64,000 bases of DNA from JAJRAN01 sp963827135 (GCA_963827135.1 CAWGZX010000003.1:124001-188000), one strand, 5' to 3'. Positions 42,797 through 51,327 are shown, counted from the stretch's first letter. Notes: a model not told the origin generated them from the letters alone. Numbers and translations are program-made.

Positions 42797-43863
42797 GCTC
42801 CTCCCCTCCATTCTTCCCTGCCCAGGCAGACCATGAGCGGGTCAGCGGAGCTGCCTCGCAGCACCAGGTCCGTGGTCGGATCGCCCCCGTGCGACTTCAT
42901 CACCATGAAATCGCAGGGCTCTCCAGGCTCCATAGCTATTGTGGCTCGCTCCCTTAATAATTTCTTGCCATTCTCGTTCGCCATGCTCAGCACTGGGGAA
43001 ACGTCCATGACGCCCTGCTGCCGTAGCAGGCGCGCCGCGCTCTCCATCTCCGCCAGCATGTCGGGCAGGGTGAACATGGCGTTGTCCGTCCCCAAAGCTA
43101 CGGTGGCGCCCGCACGCAGCATCTTGGCGAGCGGGGATGCCCCGCCGAAGAAGCAGTTGGACCGGGGGCAGGACACGATCGGCACCCGCTGCTCTGCGCA
43201 GGCCTCAAGGTCCGATTCCCGGGCCATGGTCATATGCACCACGAAGCTTGGCCTAAGGTCCAGCACCTTGTCGATGTCCTCGCGGACCCTCTCCGAGGCA
43301 TGGATGGCGAAAGGCCTCCCTTTGCCGTGAACAAACCTAGCCAGATCGGAAAGCTCCCCATAGTCCCAATCGCTGATGCTGGAGATGCCTATGCCGTCGG
43401 CATGCTCGAGCACCGCCTCCACCTCCTCGCGGTCGAAGCGGAGATCGAGGGGCCGCCCCATGACGAAGGGCTTCGGCCACCCCTTCTGCTTCTTCAAAGC
43501 CATCGCCCCCTTCACCCCTCCCTCGCGGAAGTCAACGAAGCGCGAGCAGCCCCTGCGCAGCATGATGGAGCGAGCGGCCTGGAAGGCCTTCTTCAGCTCT
43601 TTCTCGGATACGAGATGAAGCATCCGGTGCTTGAGCCCGTCCGGGGGCGCCACCAGCTCCTCCAGGGAGAGCGAGAGGTCCACCGGGACCAAGTAGTCGG
43701 CGATGTGGGTATGGGCGTTGGTCAAGGTCGGGAGGACGATCCCGCTTACCTCGCTGCCGGCGACATCCCCTTCCGCCACCTCCATCACGACCCCGTCCTC
43801 GAAGCCGACGTGACCGTCTATGAACCCCTCCTCGGTCAGGACCTTTCCGGATACGTAGCGCAT
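42793..43863 (-). CDS. Amidohydrolase-family metal-dependent hydrolase
   Basis: A 356-residue TIM-barrel enzyme of the SAH/guanine/chlorohydrolase branch of amidohydrolases. NAHTHIADY gives the first metal-binding HxH, IHASER and VHMTMA supply further histidines, and GTDNAMF the catalytic aspartate. Candidate substrates are deaminated or dechlorinated purines and related compounds; sequence alone does not decide. The frame is open far upstream into the antisense of the ferredoxin gene, but MRYVSGKVLTEEGFIDG is the natural N-terminus. It heads the UspA-CBS-glyS operon. Confidence 0.87.
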   Translation of the reverse strand: MRYVSGKVLTEEGFIDGHVGFEDGVVMEVAEGDVAGSEVSGIVLPTLTNAHTHIADYLVPVDLSLSLEELVAPPDGLKHRMLHLVSEKELKKAFQAARSIMLRRGCSRFVDFREGGVKGAMALKKQKGWPKPFVMGRPLDLRFDREEVEAVLEHADGIGISSISDWDYGELSDLARFVHGKGRPFAIHASERVREDIDKVLDLRPSFVVHMTMARESDLEACAEQRVPIVSCPRSNCFFGGASPLAKMLRAGATVALGTDNAMFTLPDMLAEMESAARLLRQQGVMDVSPVLSMANENGKKLLRERATIAMEPGEPCDFMVMKSHGGDPTTDLVLRGSSADPLMVCLGREEWRGGA

Positions 43864-43919
43864 CGCCCCTTCATATCCTACCCAATACTTCAAAAATGTC
43901 ATCATGCCCAGTGGAAGGA

Positions 43920-43929
43920 TTTTTATAAG
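43920..43929 (+). promoter_or_regulatory. TATA box for the ferredoxin gene
   Basis: The block tttttataag lies 38 bp before the ferredoxin start codon, with the usual archaeal spacing for a short leader. It sits between two divergent genes. Confidence 0.6.
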
Positions 43930-43957
43930 ACATCCAATCTCAGGGGCGCAAGAGGTT

Positions 43958-44137
43958 ATGCCTATGGTCGCAAAAGTGAAAGCTGAGGACTGCGTCGGAT
44001 GCGGTCTTTGCGAGGATGCCTGCCCGAGCGCTTCCATCAAGGTGGACGATATCGCGGTCGTCGACGCCCAGACCTGCACGAACTGCGGTACCTGTGCTGA
44101 CGAGTGCCCCAACGACGCCATCATCGTCGACAAGTGA
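43958..44137 (+). CDS. 2[4Fe-4S] ferredoxin
   Basis: A 59-residue electron carrier with two clusters: CVGCGLCEDACPS and CTNCGTCADECPN, the ideal CxxCxxCxxxCP pattern twice. A ribosome-binding site AGAGGT precedes the ATG. It is the small clostridial type that is the main low-potential carrier of anaerobes. It is convergent with the flavoprotein gene 90 bp away, which may be its NAD(P)H-linked partner. Confidence 0.95.
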   Translation: MPMVAKVKAEDCVGCGLCEDACPSASIKVDDIAVVDAQTCTNCGTCADECPNDAIIVDK

Positions 44138-44226
44138 TTTTCCGATCTTTCCGGTCATATGGGGGCTCGAAGCCCCTGATCTCAAATTTTCTCTGGATTC
44201 ATGGCATTCGAAGGATCATCTTGATC

Positions 44227-45177
44227 TCAGGCCCAATATGGCTTGTTGATGTACTTGTGGGCGGAGTTGGCGGCGGTAGCGCCCTCCCCGCAGCCTGTGA
44301 CGATCTGCCGATACTTGCCTGGATAAGTCACGATGTCCCCGCAGGCGAAGACCCCCTTGCGCGAAGTGCGCATCTCCGTGTCCACCTTGACCAGCCCGTC
44401 GTCCATGGCCAGCCCCCACCTGTCCAGGTCGCTGGTGTCGGGAGCGGAGCCGATGTTGATGATCACGTAGTCGGCAGGGATCTCCTTGCGCGTTCCATCC
44501 GCCAGCTTCAGCGCCAGGCTCCTGACCTGGGTGTCGCCCTTGATCTCCTCGACCTCAGAAGACAGGAAGGTGTCCACGCCGGAGGCGTGTATCCTCTCCA
44601 CATAGACGCTGTCGGCGCGGAACTGGTCCCTGCGATGCACCACGCATACGTCATCCGTGACCTCGCAGGCGAGGAGAGCCATCTCCAAGGCGCTGTTACC
44701 GCCTCCGATGAAAACGACACTCTTGCCGGCCAGCTGTCGTCGCGGTGGAAGCTTGTAGGACACCCCCCTGTTCTCGAATTCCACCTCGCCCTTCGCTCCC
44801 AACCGTTTGGGCTTGTACAGGCCGGCGCCTATGGCCACGATCACCGCCTTAACGGTATATTCGTCCTTATCGGTGATGATCATCAGGCTATCGTTCACAT
44901 CCTTGATCTCCAACGCCCTCTCATTGTTGTGCACGTTGCAGCCGACCGCGAGCGCGTGGGAGATGAGCAGGTTGACCAACTCCTTGGCCTCGAGCACCAC
45001 CATGCCAGGATAATTCTCGATGGGCTTGTCCGGGTAGATGTTGGTGAGCTGGCCACCCGATTCTCCCGCCTCGATGAGCGCGCAGTTGAGGTTGCGCGAT
45101 GCGGCATAGATGCCAGCGGTCAGCCCGGCAGGGCCGCCCCCGATGACGACCAGGTCCAGCTCCATCGCGCGCTCCAT
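44227..45177 (-). CDS. Thioredoxin-reductase-like flavoprotein lacking the CxxC (possible ferredoxin-NAD(P) reductase)
   Basis: A 316-residue FAD/NAD(P)H two-dinucleotide-binding flavoprotein. GGGPAGLTAGIYAA (about 13-26) binds FAD, GGGNSALEMAL (about 158-168) the nicotinamide cofactor, and GVFACGDIV near 270 the FAD again. Thioredoxin reductases have an active CAxC after GVSY; here residues 142-145 read KLPP, so no redox cysteines are present. Loss of this motif is what separates TrxR-like ferredoxin-NADP reductases from true TrxR. Proximity to a ferredoxin gene fits that reading. Disulfide reduction is unlikely. Confidence 0.88.
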   Translation of the reverse strand: MERAMELDLVVIGGGPAGLTAGIYAASRNLNCALIEAGESGGQLTNIYPDKPIENYPGMVVLEAKELVNLLISHALAVGCNVHNNERALEIKDVNDSLMIITDKDEYTVKAVIVAIGAGLYKPKRLGAKGEVEFENRGVSYKLPPRRQLAGKSVVFIGGGNSALEMALLACEVTDDVCVVHRRDQFRADSVYVERIHASGVDTFLSSEVEEIKGDTQVRSLALKLADGTRKEIPADYVIINIGSAPDTSDLDRWGLAMDDGLVKVDTEMRTSRKGVFACGDIVTYPGKYRQIVTGCGEGATAANSAHKYINKPYWA

Positions 45178-45243
45178 CGCTCATCGTGTATGCCACCGCC
45201 CATTAAATAAATGTCGAGGTGCCAGAGCCCCTGGGGCGGCGAA

Positions 45244-45253
45244 GGATTATATG
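45244..45253 (+). promoter_or_regulatory. TATA box for thpR
   Basis: The motif ggattatatg ends 23 bp before the thpR ATG at 45276. That distance equals a TATA-to-start-site distance, so the mRNA is probably leaderless. Confidence 0.6.
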
Positions 45254-45275
45254 CCATGCCAGCAGTGTGAAGCTC

Positions 45276-45833
45276 ATGCCTACCTTCCGTGCCTTCATCG
45301 CCGTTGACCTCGCTCCCTTGCCGTCATTGGAGCCTTTCCTGAGAGACCTCGCAAGGGTGAAGGGCCTGAAGCCAGTAGAGCCTCATGCGCTGCACGTCAC
45401 CCTAAAGTTCCTCGGCGACGTCGAGGAGGCTCTCGTAGGGAGCATAGGTAAGGCCATCGAAGGCTCATGCCAGGGCATCGCCCCCTTCCAGGTCGAGGTC
45501 ACGGGCTCGGGGACGTTCCCTCCGAAGGGCGGAGCTAGGGTGGTATGGGCTGGGCTGAAGGGCGCCGAGCCAATGGCGACGATCGCCGCTCGACTGGAGA
45601 GTTCGCTCGAGCCCCTGGGGTTCGCGCCCGAGGGCAGAGGGTTCAAGCCCCATCTTACGCTGGCCCGGGTGAAGGACGCGTCCGCCTCGAACCAGGCACG
45701 CGCCATCGCCATGGATTACGAGGCTTCGGCCTTCGGATCCAAAATGGTCGATGAGGTGCTGCTGAAAAAGAGCGTGCTCCGACCTCAGGGGCCAGAGTAT
45801 TCGACCGTGATGTCCGTCCAGCTTCAGGGCTAA
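45276..45833 (+). CDS. thpR: RNA 2',3'-cyclic phosphodiesterase (2H family)
   Basis: A 185-residue enzyme of the LigT/ThpR family that opens 2',3'-cyclic phosphates on RNA ends. Both catalytic motifs of the 2H superfamily are present: HVTLKFLGD near 45 and HLTLARVKD near 128. The frame is open for 19 codons before the chosen ATG, but MPTFRAFIAVDL is the usual N-terminus, and the TATA position supports it. It ends 4 bp into the 3' end of the opposing carboxylase gene. Confidence 0.93.
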   Translation: MPTFRAFIAVDLAPLPSLEPFLRDLARVKGLKPVEPHALHVTLKFLGDVEEALVGSIGKAIEGSCQGIAPFQVEVTGSGTFPPKGGARVVWAGLKGAEPMATIAARLESSLEPLGFAPEGRGFKPHLTLARVKDASASNQARAIAMDYEASAFGSKMVDEVLLKKSVLRPQGPEYSTVMSVQLQG

Positions 45834-47224
45834 TGCTCGCCCTCGAAGGTGGAGAAGCTCTCCTGCTTAAGAAGGTCCGCTGGCGGGTGCTCCCTGACGA
45901 AGTCCGTGCTGTACACTCCCGACCTGAAGGTTTTGGTCCTGACCACCAGGCGATGGTAGGGGATAGTGGTCTTGCAGCCCGTGAGGGTATAGTGGTCGAG
46001 CGCGTTCCTCGCCATGCTCAAGGCTTCTTGCCTGTCTCGCCCGTGCACTATTAGCTTGGCGAGCATGGAGTCGTAATCCGCTGGAACCATGTACCCCTCG
46101 TAAGCGTGCGAGTCCACGCGGATGCCCTCCCCTGACGGCTCGATGTACTTCTCGATCCTACCAGGCGCGGGGAAGAAGTTGTTGAAGGGGTTCTCCGCGT
46201 TCACCCGGAACTCGATGGCGGCGCCCTTGGGCATGACCTGGCGCAGCTCCTCGCTCACCTCCCGGTCGGTGGCGATCTTGAGCTGGACCTCGACCAGGTC
46301 CAAGCCCGTAACCATCTCCGTCACGGGGTGCTCGACCTGGATGCGGGTGTTGGCCTCCATGAAGAAGAGGTCGCCAGAAGCGTCCATGAGGAACTCAAAG
46401 GTGCAAAGGCTCTGGTATCCCGCCTTGACCAGGGCGGCCTCGATGCGCGGGAATATCTCCTTGCGAATATCCTCCGTCACGGCGCACGACGGCGTCTCCT
46501 CCACAAGCTTCTGGTTGCGCCTTTGGACCGAGCATTCCCGCTCCCCTAGGCAGAAGCCGTTGCCCTTGCTGTCCCCGACCATCTGGAATTCGATGTGACG
46601 AGGCTTGATGACCCTTCGCTCCATGAAGATCTTGGGGTCCTTGAACGCCTTGTCCGCCTCGGCCTTGGCGGACTCGAAGGCCTGCTCGATGTCCTGCTCG
46701 GACTCGACGACCCTCATCCCCCTTCCCCCTCCGCCGCCCGCGGCCTTGAGCATGATTGGGTACCCGATGCGCTTGGCCTCGCGCTTGGCCTCCTCGGCAT
46801 CGTCCAGCGGCTTCAATGTGCCCGGGGTGGTGTGCACGCCGCATCGCTCCATGAACTCGCGGCCGTCCAGCTTGCTGCCCAGGAGGGACATGGCCTTGGC
46901 GCTGGGCCCTATCCAGGTCATCCCCTCGTCCTCGACCTTGCGGGCGAACTCCGGCTTCTCGGAAAGGAAGCCGTATCCGGGGTGCACGGCGTCGGCCTTC
47001 ATCCTATCAGCCACATCAAGGATGGCCTCGATGTCGAGGTAAGGGATGATCCCCTTGTCGGAATGGAGCTCCTCGCTGGCGTCGGCGACGAGGACGTGCT
47101 TGCAGTGCTGGTCGTTGGGAGCGTAGATCGCCACGGTCGGGATGCTCAACCTCTTGCAGGTCCTCATGACCCTTATCGCGATCTCTCCCCTGTTCGCTAC
47201 CAGCACTTTCTTGAGCACAACCAT
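45830..47224 (-). CDS. pycA: Pyruvate carboxylase subunit A (biotin carboxylase)
   Basis: The ATP-grasp biotin carboxylase subunit, here 464 residues. ANRGEIAIRVMR at the start, the glycine-rich loop AAGGGGGRGMR near 165-175, the EANTRIQVEHPVTE active-site motif near 285 and the C-terminal biotin-carboxylase domain are all conserved. In archaea it partners with PycB (biotin carrier and transferase) to make oxaloacetate; the partner is not adjacent or in the window. Acetyl-CoA carboxylase subunit is an alternative name for the same architecture. Confidence 0.9.
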   Translation of the reverse strand: MVVLKKVLVANRGEIAIRVMRTCKRLSIPTVAIYAPNDQHCKHVLVADASEELHSDKGIIPYLDIEAILDVADRMKADAVHPGYGFLSEKPEFARKVEDEGMTWIGPSAKAMSLLGSKLDGREFMERCGVHTTPGTLKPLDDAEEAKREAKRIGYPIMLKAAGGGGGRGMRVVESEQDIEQAFESAKAEADKAFKDPKIFMERRVIKPRHIEFQMVGDSKGNGFCLGERECSVQRRNQKLVEETPSCAVTEDIRKEIFPRIEAALVKAGYQSLCTFEFLMDASGDLFFMEANTRIQVEHPVTEMVTGLDLVEVQLKIATDREVSEELRQVMPKGAAIEFRVNAENPFNNFFPAPGRIEKYIEPSGEGIRVDSHAYEGYMVPADYDSMLAKLIVHGRDRQEALSMARNALDHYTLTGCKTTIPYHRLVVRTKTFRSGVYSTDFVREHPPADLLKQESFSTFEGEH

Positions 47225-47420
47225 CCCTCTAACCTAACATCAAGTGGCGTGATACGGTTTAACTCGGTAACATGGCTTAGGTTAAAAATGTTTTCCCGTT
47301 TCCACTGCCATGTGCCGGACGCTCTACATGGAGTGCCTTCTCTGCCTACTGAGAATCTGCGTCCCTTGTAGCCTACCTGTACATGTCCTGATGATATCAC
47401 CTCACGGGCCTCGGACGTCC

Positions 47421-47900
47421 ATGTACCTTAATGGGAAGAAGATCCGTAAGGACAAGGAGGGCGGGATCGAGGGCTTACCGCTGCAGCTGCTCATCATCGT
47501 CCTGGTGGCGGGGGTCGGCTCCGCCATCATCATGGGTTGGATGGGAGGATTGGAAGCCCCTGAGACCATCGGAATGGTCCATTCGTCTCTGAACGAGATA
47601 ACGCTGGAAGACGATGACGGGGACGGGATATTCTCGGCCGATGACGTGGAGTTGGCGATAACCGTCCTGGACCAGGAAGGGGATCCGATATCCGGGGCAT
47701 CCGTGTCCCTGGAGGGAACGGGCATCCTGAGCGCCGAGGGAAAACGTCCGCACGCTCTCACGGATGAGGACGGGAAGGCATGCTTCGCAGGTCTGACATT
47801 GGACCGCGCCGGTTCGTCGGTGGGCTTCGTGACCGTCACTGTGGCCAAGAGCGGGATAGTCTCGACCAGGAGCATCCAAGTGCCTGTAGTATGCGAGTGA
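47421..47900 (+). CDS. Archaeal type IV pilin-like protein 1
   Basis: A 159-residue protein with a class III-type signal: positive stretch NGKKIRKDKEGGIEGLP directly followed by the hydrophobic helix LQLLIIVLVAGVGSAIIMGWM (about 18-38), the layout of archaeal pilins cleaved by a prepilin peptidase. After a linker (DDDGDGIFSADDVELAI) comes a beta-sandwich resembling the carboxypeptidase-regulatory/Ig-like fold (DPISGASVSLEG...TDEDGKACF). It starts a three-gene operon overlapping the next gene by 10 bp. Confidence 0.72.
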   Translation: MYLNGKKIRKDKEGGIEGLPLQLLIIVLVAGVGSAIIMGWMGGLEAPETIGMVHSSLNEITLEDDDGDGIFSADDVELAITVLDQEGDPISGASVSLEGTGILSAEGKRPHALTDEDGKACFAGLTLDRAGSSVGFVTVTVAKSGIVSTRSIQVPVVCE

Positions 47901-48367
47901 TGGACATGGTCCTCGGGGACAAGCGCGCCCTGGAAGGGCTCCCGTTCAAGATCCTGATCTCCGTCCTGGTGATAGCCTTGAGCGCCCAGCCACTCTATGG
48001 CTCGCTCTCCTACCTCGGTTACGCACAGGGCCTGAGCCGGGCCATGGACGAGGCCCAGGAGATAAGGAAGGCCGCGCTCTCCGCCTTCATCGCCGGGCCA
48101 GGTAACGTTCGCATAGTCTCCGTCGACCTTGGAGATGGTACACAGTCCTTCTCGATACGCCTGGGTGGAGGGGAGGGGGATGGAAGCACCAGGAAGATAG
48201 ACGTCCTTTACGAAGGCGGAGCCGCTGCAACCCTCACTTTTGAGGGGGAGGGGCTCTGCTTGATCGGCAGCGCGGGAAAGGTGTTCGTCGTCGAGCATGA
48301 CCAGGAGCTTCGCCTCTCGTGCATTTCAAGTGAGACTGGGGACGTGGTCATGGTGGAGGCCCTCTGA
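47891..48367 (+). CDS. Archaeal type IV pilin-like protein 2
   Basis: A 158-residue protein with the same head as its neighbour, KRALEGLPFKILISVLVIALS, i.e. a positively charged EGLP cleavage-type site followed by a hydrophobic helix. The body is rich in beta-strands (RIVSVDLGDGTQSFSIRLGG, TLTFEGEG). Two ATGs (47891 and 47900) are possible starts; both retain the signal. It overlaps both adjacent pilin-like genes, so coupling is expected. It may be a minor pilin. Confidence 0.65.
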   Translation: MRVMDMVLGDKRALEGLPFKILISVLVIALSAQPLYGSLSYLGYAQGLSRAMDEAQEIRKAALSAFIAGPGNVRIVSVDLGDGTQSFSIRLGGGEGDGSTRKIDVLYEGGAAATLTFEGEGLCLIGSAGKVFVVEHDQELRLSCISSETGDVVMVEAL

Positions 48368-48849
48368 TGCTCGAGCTCATGCTCTCGCGCCTGGTGATGT
48401 CCATCTGCGCCATGTTGGTGCTATTGGCATTGGCCCCGCTATGCGTTCAACTTCCATCCGGGATTGCCGGTCAACCCGATGCCACGCTCGACGAGCTGGA
48501 ATCTCGATTCGAAGAGGTGGCCGCTGCGCCGGGAGAGGCAACGCTCGCCATCGAAATGGGGGACTATCTGGAGGAAGGGGACCTGCTTCTCCTCTACCCC
48601 AGCGCCCTCAGTTTGGTGGGAAATGACGGACAATCGATCCGTCCCCTTCCAGGAGAATTTCGAATAACCATGGCCCATGGCGATGAAGAACATGTACTTG
48701 ATAAGGCGGTCCTCGACCAGCATTCGAGTCTGTATCTCAGCAAGCACCGATCGGCGGATGGAATGACGCTGGAGGCTCACATCGAGAACTTGGCCGCGAC
48801 CTCGGCCACCTTCTCCCCGAACACCTCGACCTCATCCAGAGTGTTGTAG
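48367..48849 (+). CDS. Membrane-anchored protein of the pilin-like operon
   Basis: A 160-residue protein with an N-terminal hydrophobic helix (LVMSICAMLVLLALAPLCV) and an extracytoplasmic domain of predicted strands (EATLAIEMGDYLEEGDLLLL). It lacks the EGLP box of the two preceding proteins. Its ATG overlaps the stop codon of the previous gene by one base. The last 24 codons lie antisense to the 3' end of the cysteine desulfurase gene and look less protein-like, so the true end may be slightly uncertain. Confidence 0.55.
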   Translation: MLELMLSRLVMSICAMLVLLALAPLCVQLPSGIAGQPDATLDELESRFEEVAAAPGEATLAIEMGDYLEEGDLLLLYPSALSLVGNDGQSIRPLPGEFRITMAHGDEEHVLDKAVLDQHSSLYLSKHRSADGMTLEAHIENLAATSATFSPNTSTSSRVL

Positions 48850-49988
48850 AAGTAGAACGAGGCACGAGCGCAACCTTCGATGCGGCGTGCCAGGAAGTAT
48901 GGATGAACGCAATGCATGCCTGAGCGTATCATCACCTTGCCTATCTCGTCCAGGATCATCGCCACATCATGGGAGCTCATGCCCTTGATGTTGAACGATA
49001 GGATGCTCCCCCTGTGCCCCGCCTCGTACGGCGCAAGGATGGAGACGTTCGGGATGGCCTCCAAGATTTCTGTCGCCCTTCTATTGAGCTTCGCGTCCTG
49101 TTCCCGGACCTCGTCCATTCCCAGACGGGATAAGTAATCCACGGCCGCGCCGGTCCCTATGATGCCAGGGTAGTTCTGCAGACCGGCCTCGAACCTCTCC
49201 GGCGGTGGCAGGAGGTCGGCCTTTTCCTGGGTCGTGAGGCTCACTCCGCCGCCTCCGGACACCAAGGGCTCCAAGGCCTTGAGGAGCTCCAACTTGCCGT
49301 ACAGCACGCCCATGCCCGATGGTCCGAGCATCTTGTGCACCGAGACTGCATAAAAGTCGACATCCAGATCGCCAACGTCCACTTTCTGATGGGGCGCCGC
49401 CTGCGCACCATCGAGCATGACCAGGGCGCCATGATCGTGGGCGATCTCCACCACCTCCTTGGCAGGAACACCCGCCCCGGTGATGTTGTTGGTGTGCACC
49501 ATGCTCACCATCTTAACGTCGAGGGACATGGCCCTCTTGAACGCCTCGATGTCGAACCTGCCCGAAGGTGGGGTGAGCACGAACCTGCGCCTGATCCCCT
49601 TCGCTGCCTGCATCTGCAGCCAGGGAACATGGTTGCTGTTGTGCTCGAAATCAGTCGTGACGATGACGTCCCCCCTGGAAAACTTGCAGCCCTTGGCCAC
49701 GAGGTTCAGGGCCTCGGTGCAGTTCTTGGTGAAGGCGATCTCATCCGGCCTCGCCGCTCCCAGGAAGGAGGCGACCCTCTCTCTGGCCTCGTCCACCTCG
49801 ATCGAAACCTGGGTGGCTAACCGATGCACGCTCCTGCCCCCGCACGCAGGATATTCCGTATAATAGCGGGACATGGCCTCGATCACGGAGGTCGGCCGTA
49901 AGGTCTGGCAGGCATTGTCCAGATAGATGAAGTCCTTGGTCGCTCCCTCGAAGAGCGGAAAGTCCCTTCGCACCCTCTCTATATCCAT
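48777..49988 (-). CDS. sufS: Cysteine desulfurase, SufS-like
   Basis: A PLP enzyme of class V aminotransferase fold, 403 residues from the ATG MDIERVRRDFP. The PLP lysine is in SVHKMLGPSG near 220 and the catalytic cysteine in IRSGMHCVHP near 357, the RSGxHC of the group II (SufS/CsdA) type. It cleaves cysteine to alanine and enzyme-bound persulfide. No suf genes adjoin it; it is divergent from the iscS-iscU operon, so the window carries two desulfurases of different type. Confidence 0.88.
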   Translation of the reverse strand: MDIERVRRDFPLFEGATKDFIYLDNACQTLRPTSVIEAMSRYYTEYPACGGRSVHRLATQVSIEVDEARERVASFLGAARPDEIAFTKNCTEALNLVAKGCKFSRGDVIVTTDFEHNSNHVPWLQMQAAKGIRRRFVLTPPSGRFDIEAFKRAMSLDVKMVSMVHTNNITGAGVPAKEVVEIAHDHGALVMLDGAQAAPHQKVDVGDLDVDFYAVSVHKMLGPSGMGVLYGKLELLKALEPLVSGGGGVSLTTQEKADLLPPPERFEAGLQNYPGIIGTGAAVDYLSRLGMDEVREQDAKLNRRATEILEAIPNVSILAPYEAGHRGSILSFNIKGMSSHDVAMILDEIGKVMIRSGMHCVHPYFLARRIEGCARASFYFYNTLDEVEVFGEKVAEVAAKFSM

Positions 49989-50060
49989 ATGCTCTGGCGG
50001 AAACAAACCTTAGCGCCTATTTCATCCTTTTCCGAGGCGAAAGGCGAACGTGACCTAGAA

Positions 50061-50071
50061 TCCTTTTAAAC
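50061..50071 (+). promoter_or_regulatory. TATA box for iscS-iscU
   Basis: The block tccttttaaac lies about 75 bp before the iscS start codon and predicts a transcript start at about 50090, just before the palindrome. Confidence 0.45.
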
Positions 50072-50101
50072 CGACCAGCGCTGTTCAGTACATATTGAAA
50101 T

Positions 50102-50115
50102 ATCCCTTAAGGGAT
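50102..50115. promoter_or_regulatory. 14-bp perfect palindrome, candidate operator of iscS-iscU
   Basis: atcccttaagggat is a perfect inverted repeat located about 10 bp after the predicted transcription start and 24 bp before the iscS ATG. In this position a bound protein would block transcript initiation or elongation. The factor is unknown; regulators of iron-sulfur genes are the obvious candidates. Confidence 0.6.
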
Positions 50116-50139
50116 GTATCAATCGTTAAGGGGTTGCAC

Positions 50140-51324
50140 ATGCAGAGGATATACTTCGACAACAGCGCCACCACCCGTCCCGATCCTAGGGTATTGGAGG
50201 CGATGCGGCCTTACTTGGACCAGTGGTATGGGAACGCCTCCAGCATCCATATCTTCGGAAGAGAGTCGTTCAACGCCCTTGAGGAGGCGAGGAACAGGAC
50301 CTCCAAGGCGATTGGCGCCAAGACCAGGGAGGTGGTGTTCACATCCGGTGGAACGGAATCCGATAACCTCGCCATCCAGGGGGCGGCCTTCGCCAATCTC
50401 GCCAAGGGCAATCATATCATAACCAGCTCCATCGAGCACCATGCTGTCCTCAACACATGCCATTTCCTCGAAAGCCAAGGCTTCCGCGTGACATATCTGC
50501 CTGTTGATTCCGAAGGCGTGGTTGAGCCGGAATCGTTGAAGTCGGCGATGACCAATGGCACGATCCTGGTCTCCGTAATGACAGCGAACAATGAGATTGG
50601 AACGATCCAGGACGTGAGGGAGCTGGGAGCGATCGCCCATGAAGGTGGTGCCCTGTTCCACACAGATGCTGTCCAGAGCATAGGGAAGGTGCCTCTCGAT
50701 GTGGAGAGGGACAACATCGATCTGCTCGCCATCTCCGCGCACAAGTTCCATGGCCCGAAAGGGGTCGGGGCGCTCTATGTCAGGAAAGGCGTCAGCCTCA
50801 GGCCATTGGTCTATGGCGGAGGGCAGGAGAGAGGGCTGCGGTCCTCGACCGAGAACGTCCCAGGCATTGTCGGCCTGGGCAAGGCCATCGAGATATGCAT
50901 GCAGGAGATGGACGAGGGCGTCGCCAGAATGACATCGATCCGGGATAGGGTCATTCAAGGCACCCTGTCAAGCGTGGAGGGATGCTATCTAAACGGCCAT
51001 AGGCGGAGGAGGCTCTGCAACAACGCCCATTTCCGCTTCGACTATGTGGAGGGGGAGGCATTGGTGCTGAGCCTGGACATCAAAGGCATAGCCGCCTCCA
51101 CTGGGTCCGCCTGCTCCTCCAGGGACAGCGACACCTCCCATGTGTTGAAGGCCTTAGGCGTCAGGAACGAGCACGCCCGCGGATCCCTGCGCATCTCGCT
51201 CTCGAGGATGAACACAATCGAGGAGGCGGAGAGGTACCTGGAAGCCATATCAGAGGTCGTAGCTAGGCTGAGATCGATCTCGCCCGTGGCCATGCTATCC
51301 AAGTCGTCGACCGGAGGGGGATGA
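50140..51324 (+). CDS. iscS: Cysteine desulfurase IscS/NifS
   Basis: A PLP-dependent desulfurase, 394 residues from MQRIYFDNSATT, the canonical N-terminus (an upstream ATG would add 15). SIEHHAV has the PLP-stacking His, SAHKFHGPKG the Schiff-base lysine near 207, and STGSACSS the catalytic cysteine on the flexible loop near 328. An AAGGGG ribosome-binding site precedes the ATG. iscU begins 4 bp after its stop codon, so the pair forms a minimal ISC operon. Confidence 0.95.
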   Translation: MQRIYFDNSATTRPDPRVLEAMRPYLDQWYGNASSIHIFGRESFNALEEARNRTSKAIGAKTREVVFTSGGTESDNLAIQGAAFANLAKGNHIITSSIEHHAVLNTCHFLESQGFRVTYLPVDSEGVVEPESLKSAMTNGTILVSVMTANNEIGTIQDVRELGAIAHEGGALFHTDAVQSIGKVPLDVERDNIDLLAISAHKFHGPKGVGALYVRKGVSLRPLVYGGGQERGLRSSTENVPGIVGLGKAIEICMQEMDEGVARMTSIRDRVIQGTLSSVEGCYLNGHRRRRLCNNAHFRFDYVEGEALVLSLDIKGIAASTGSACSSRDSDTSHVLKALGVRNEHARGSLRISLSRMNTIEEAERYLEAISEVVARLRSISPVAMLSKSSTGGG

Positions 51325-51327
51325 GGC

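Noticed and set aside
43864..44133. Upstream extension of the amidohydrolase frame
   Set aside because: It is the antisense of the ferredoxin gene and its promoter; the natural amidohydrolase N-terminus begins at 43863.
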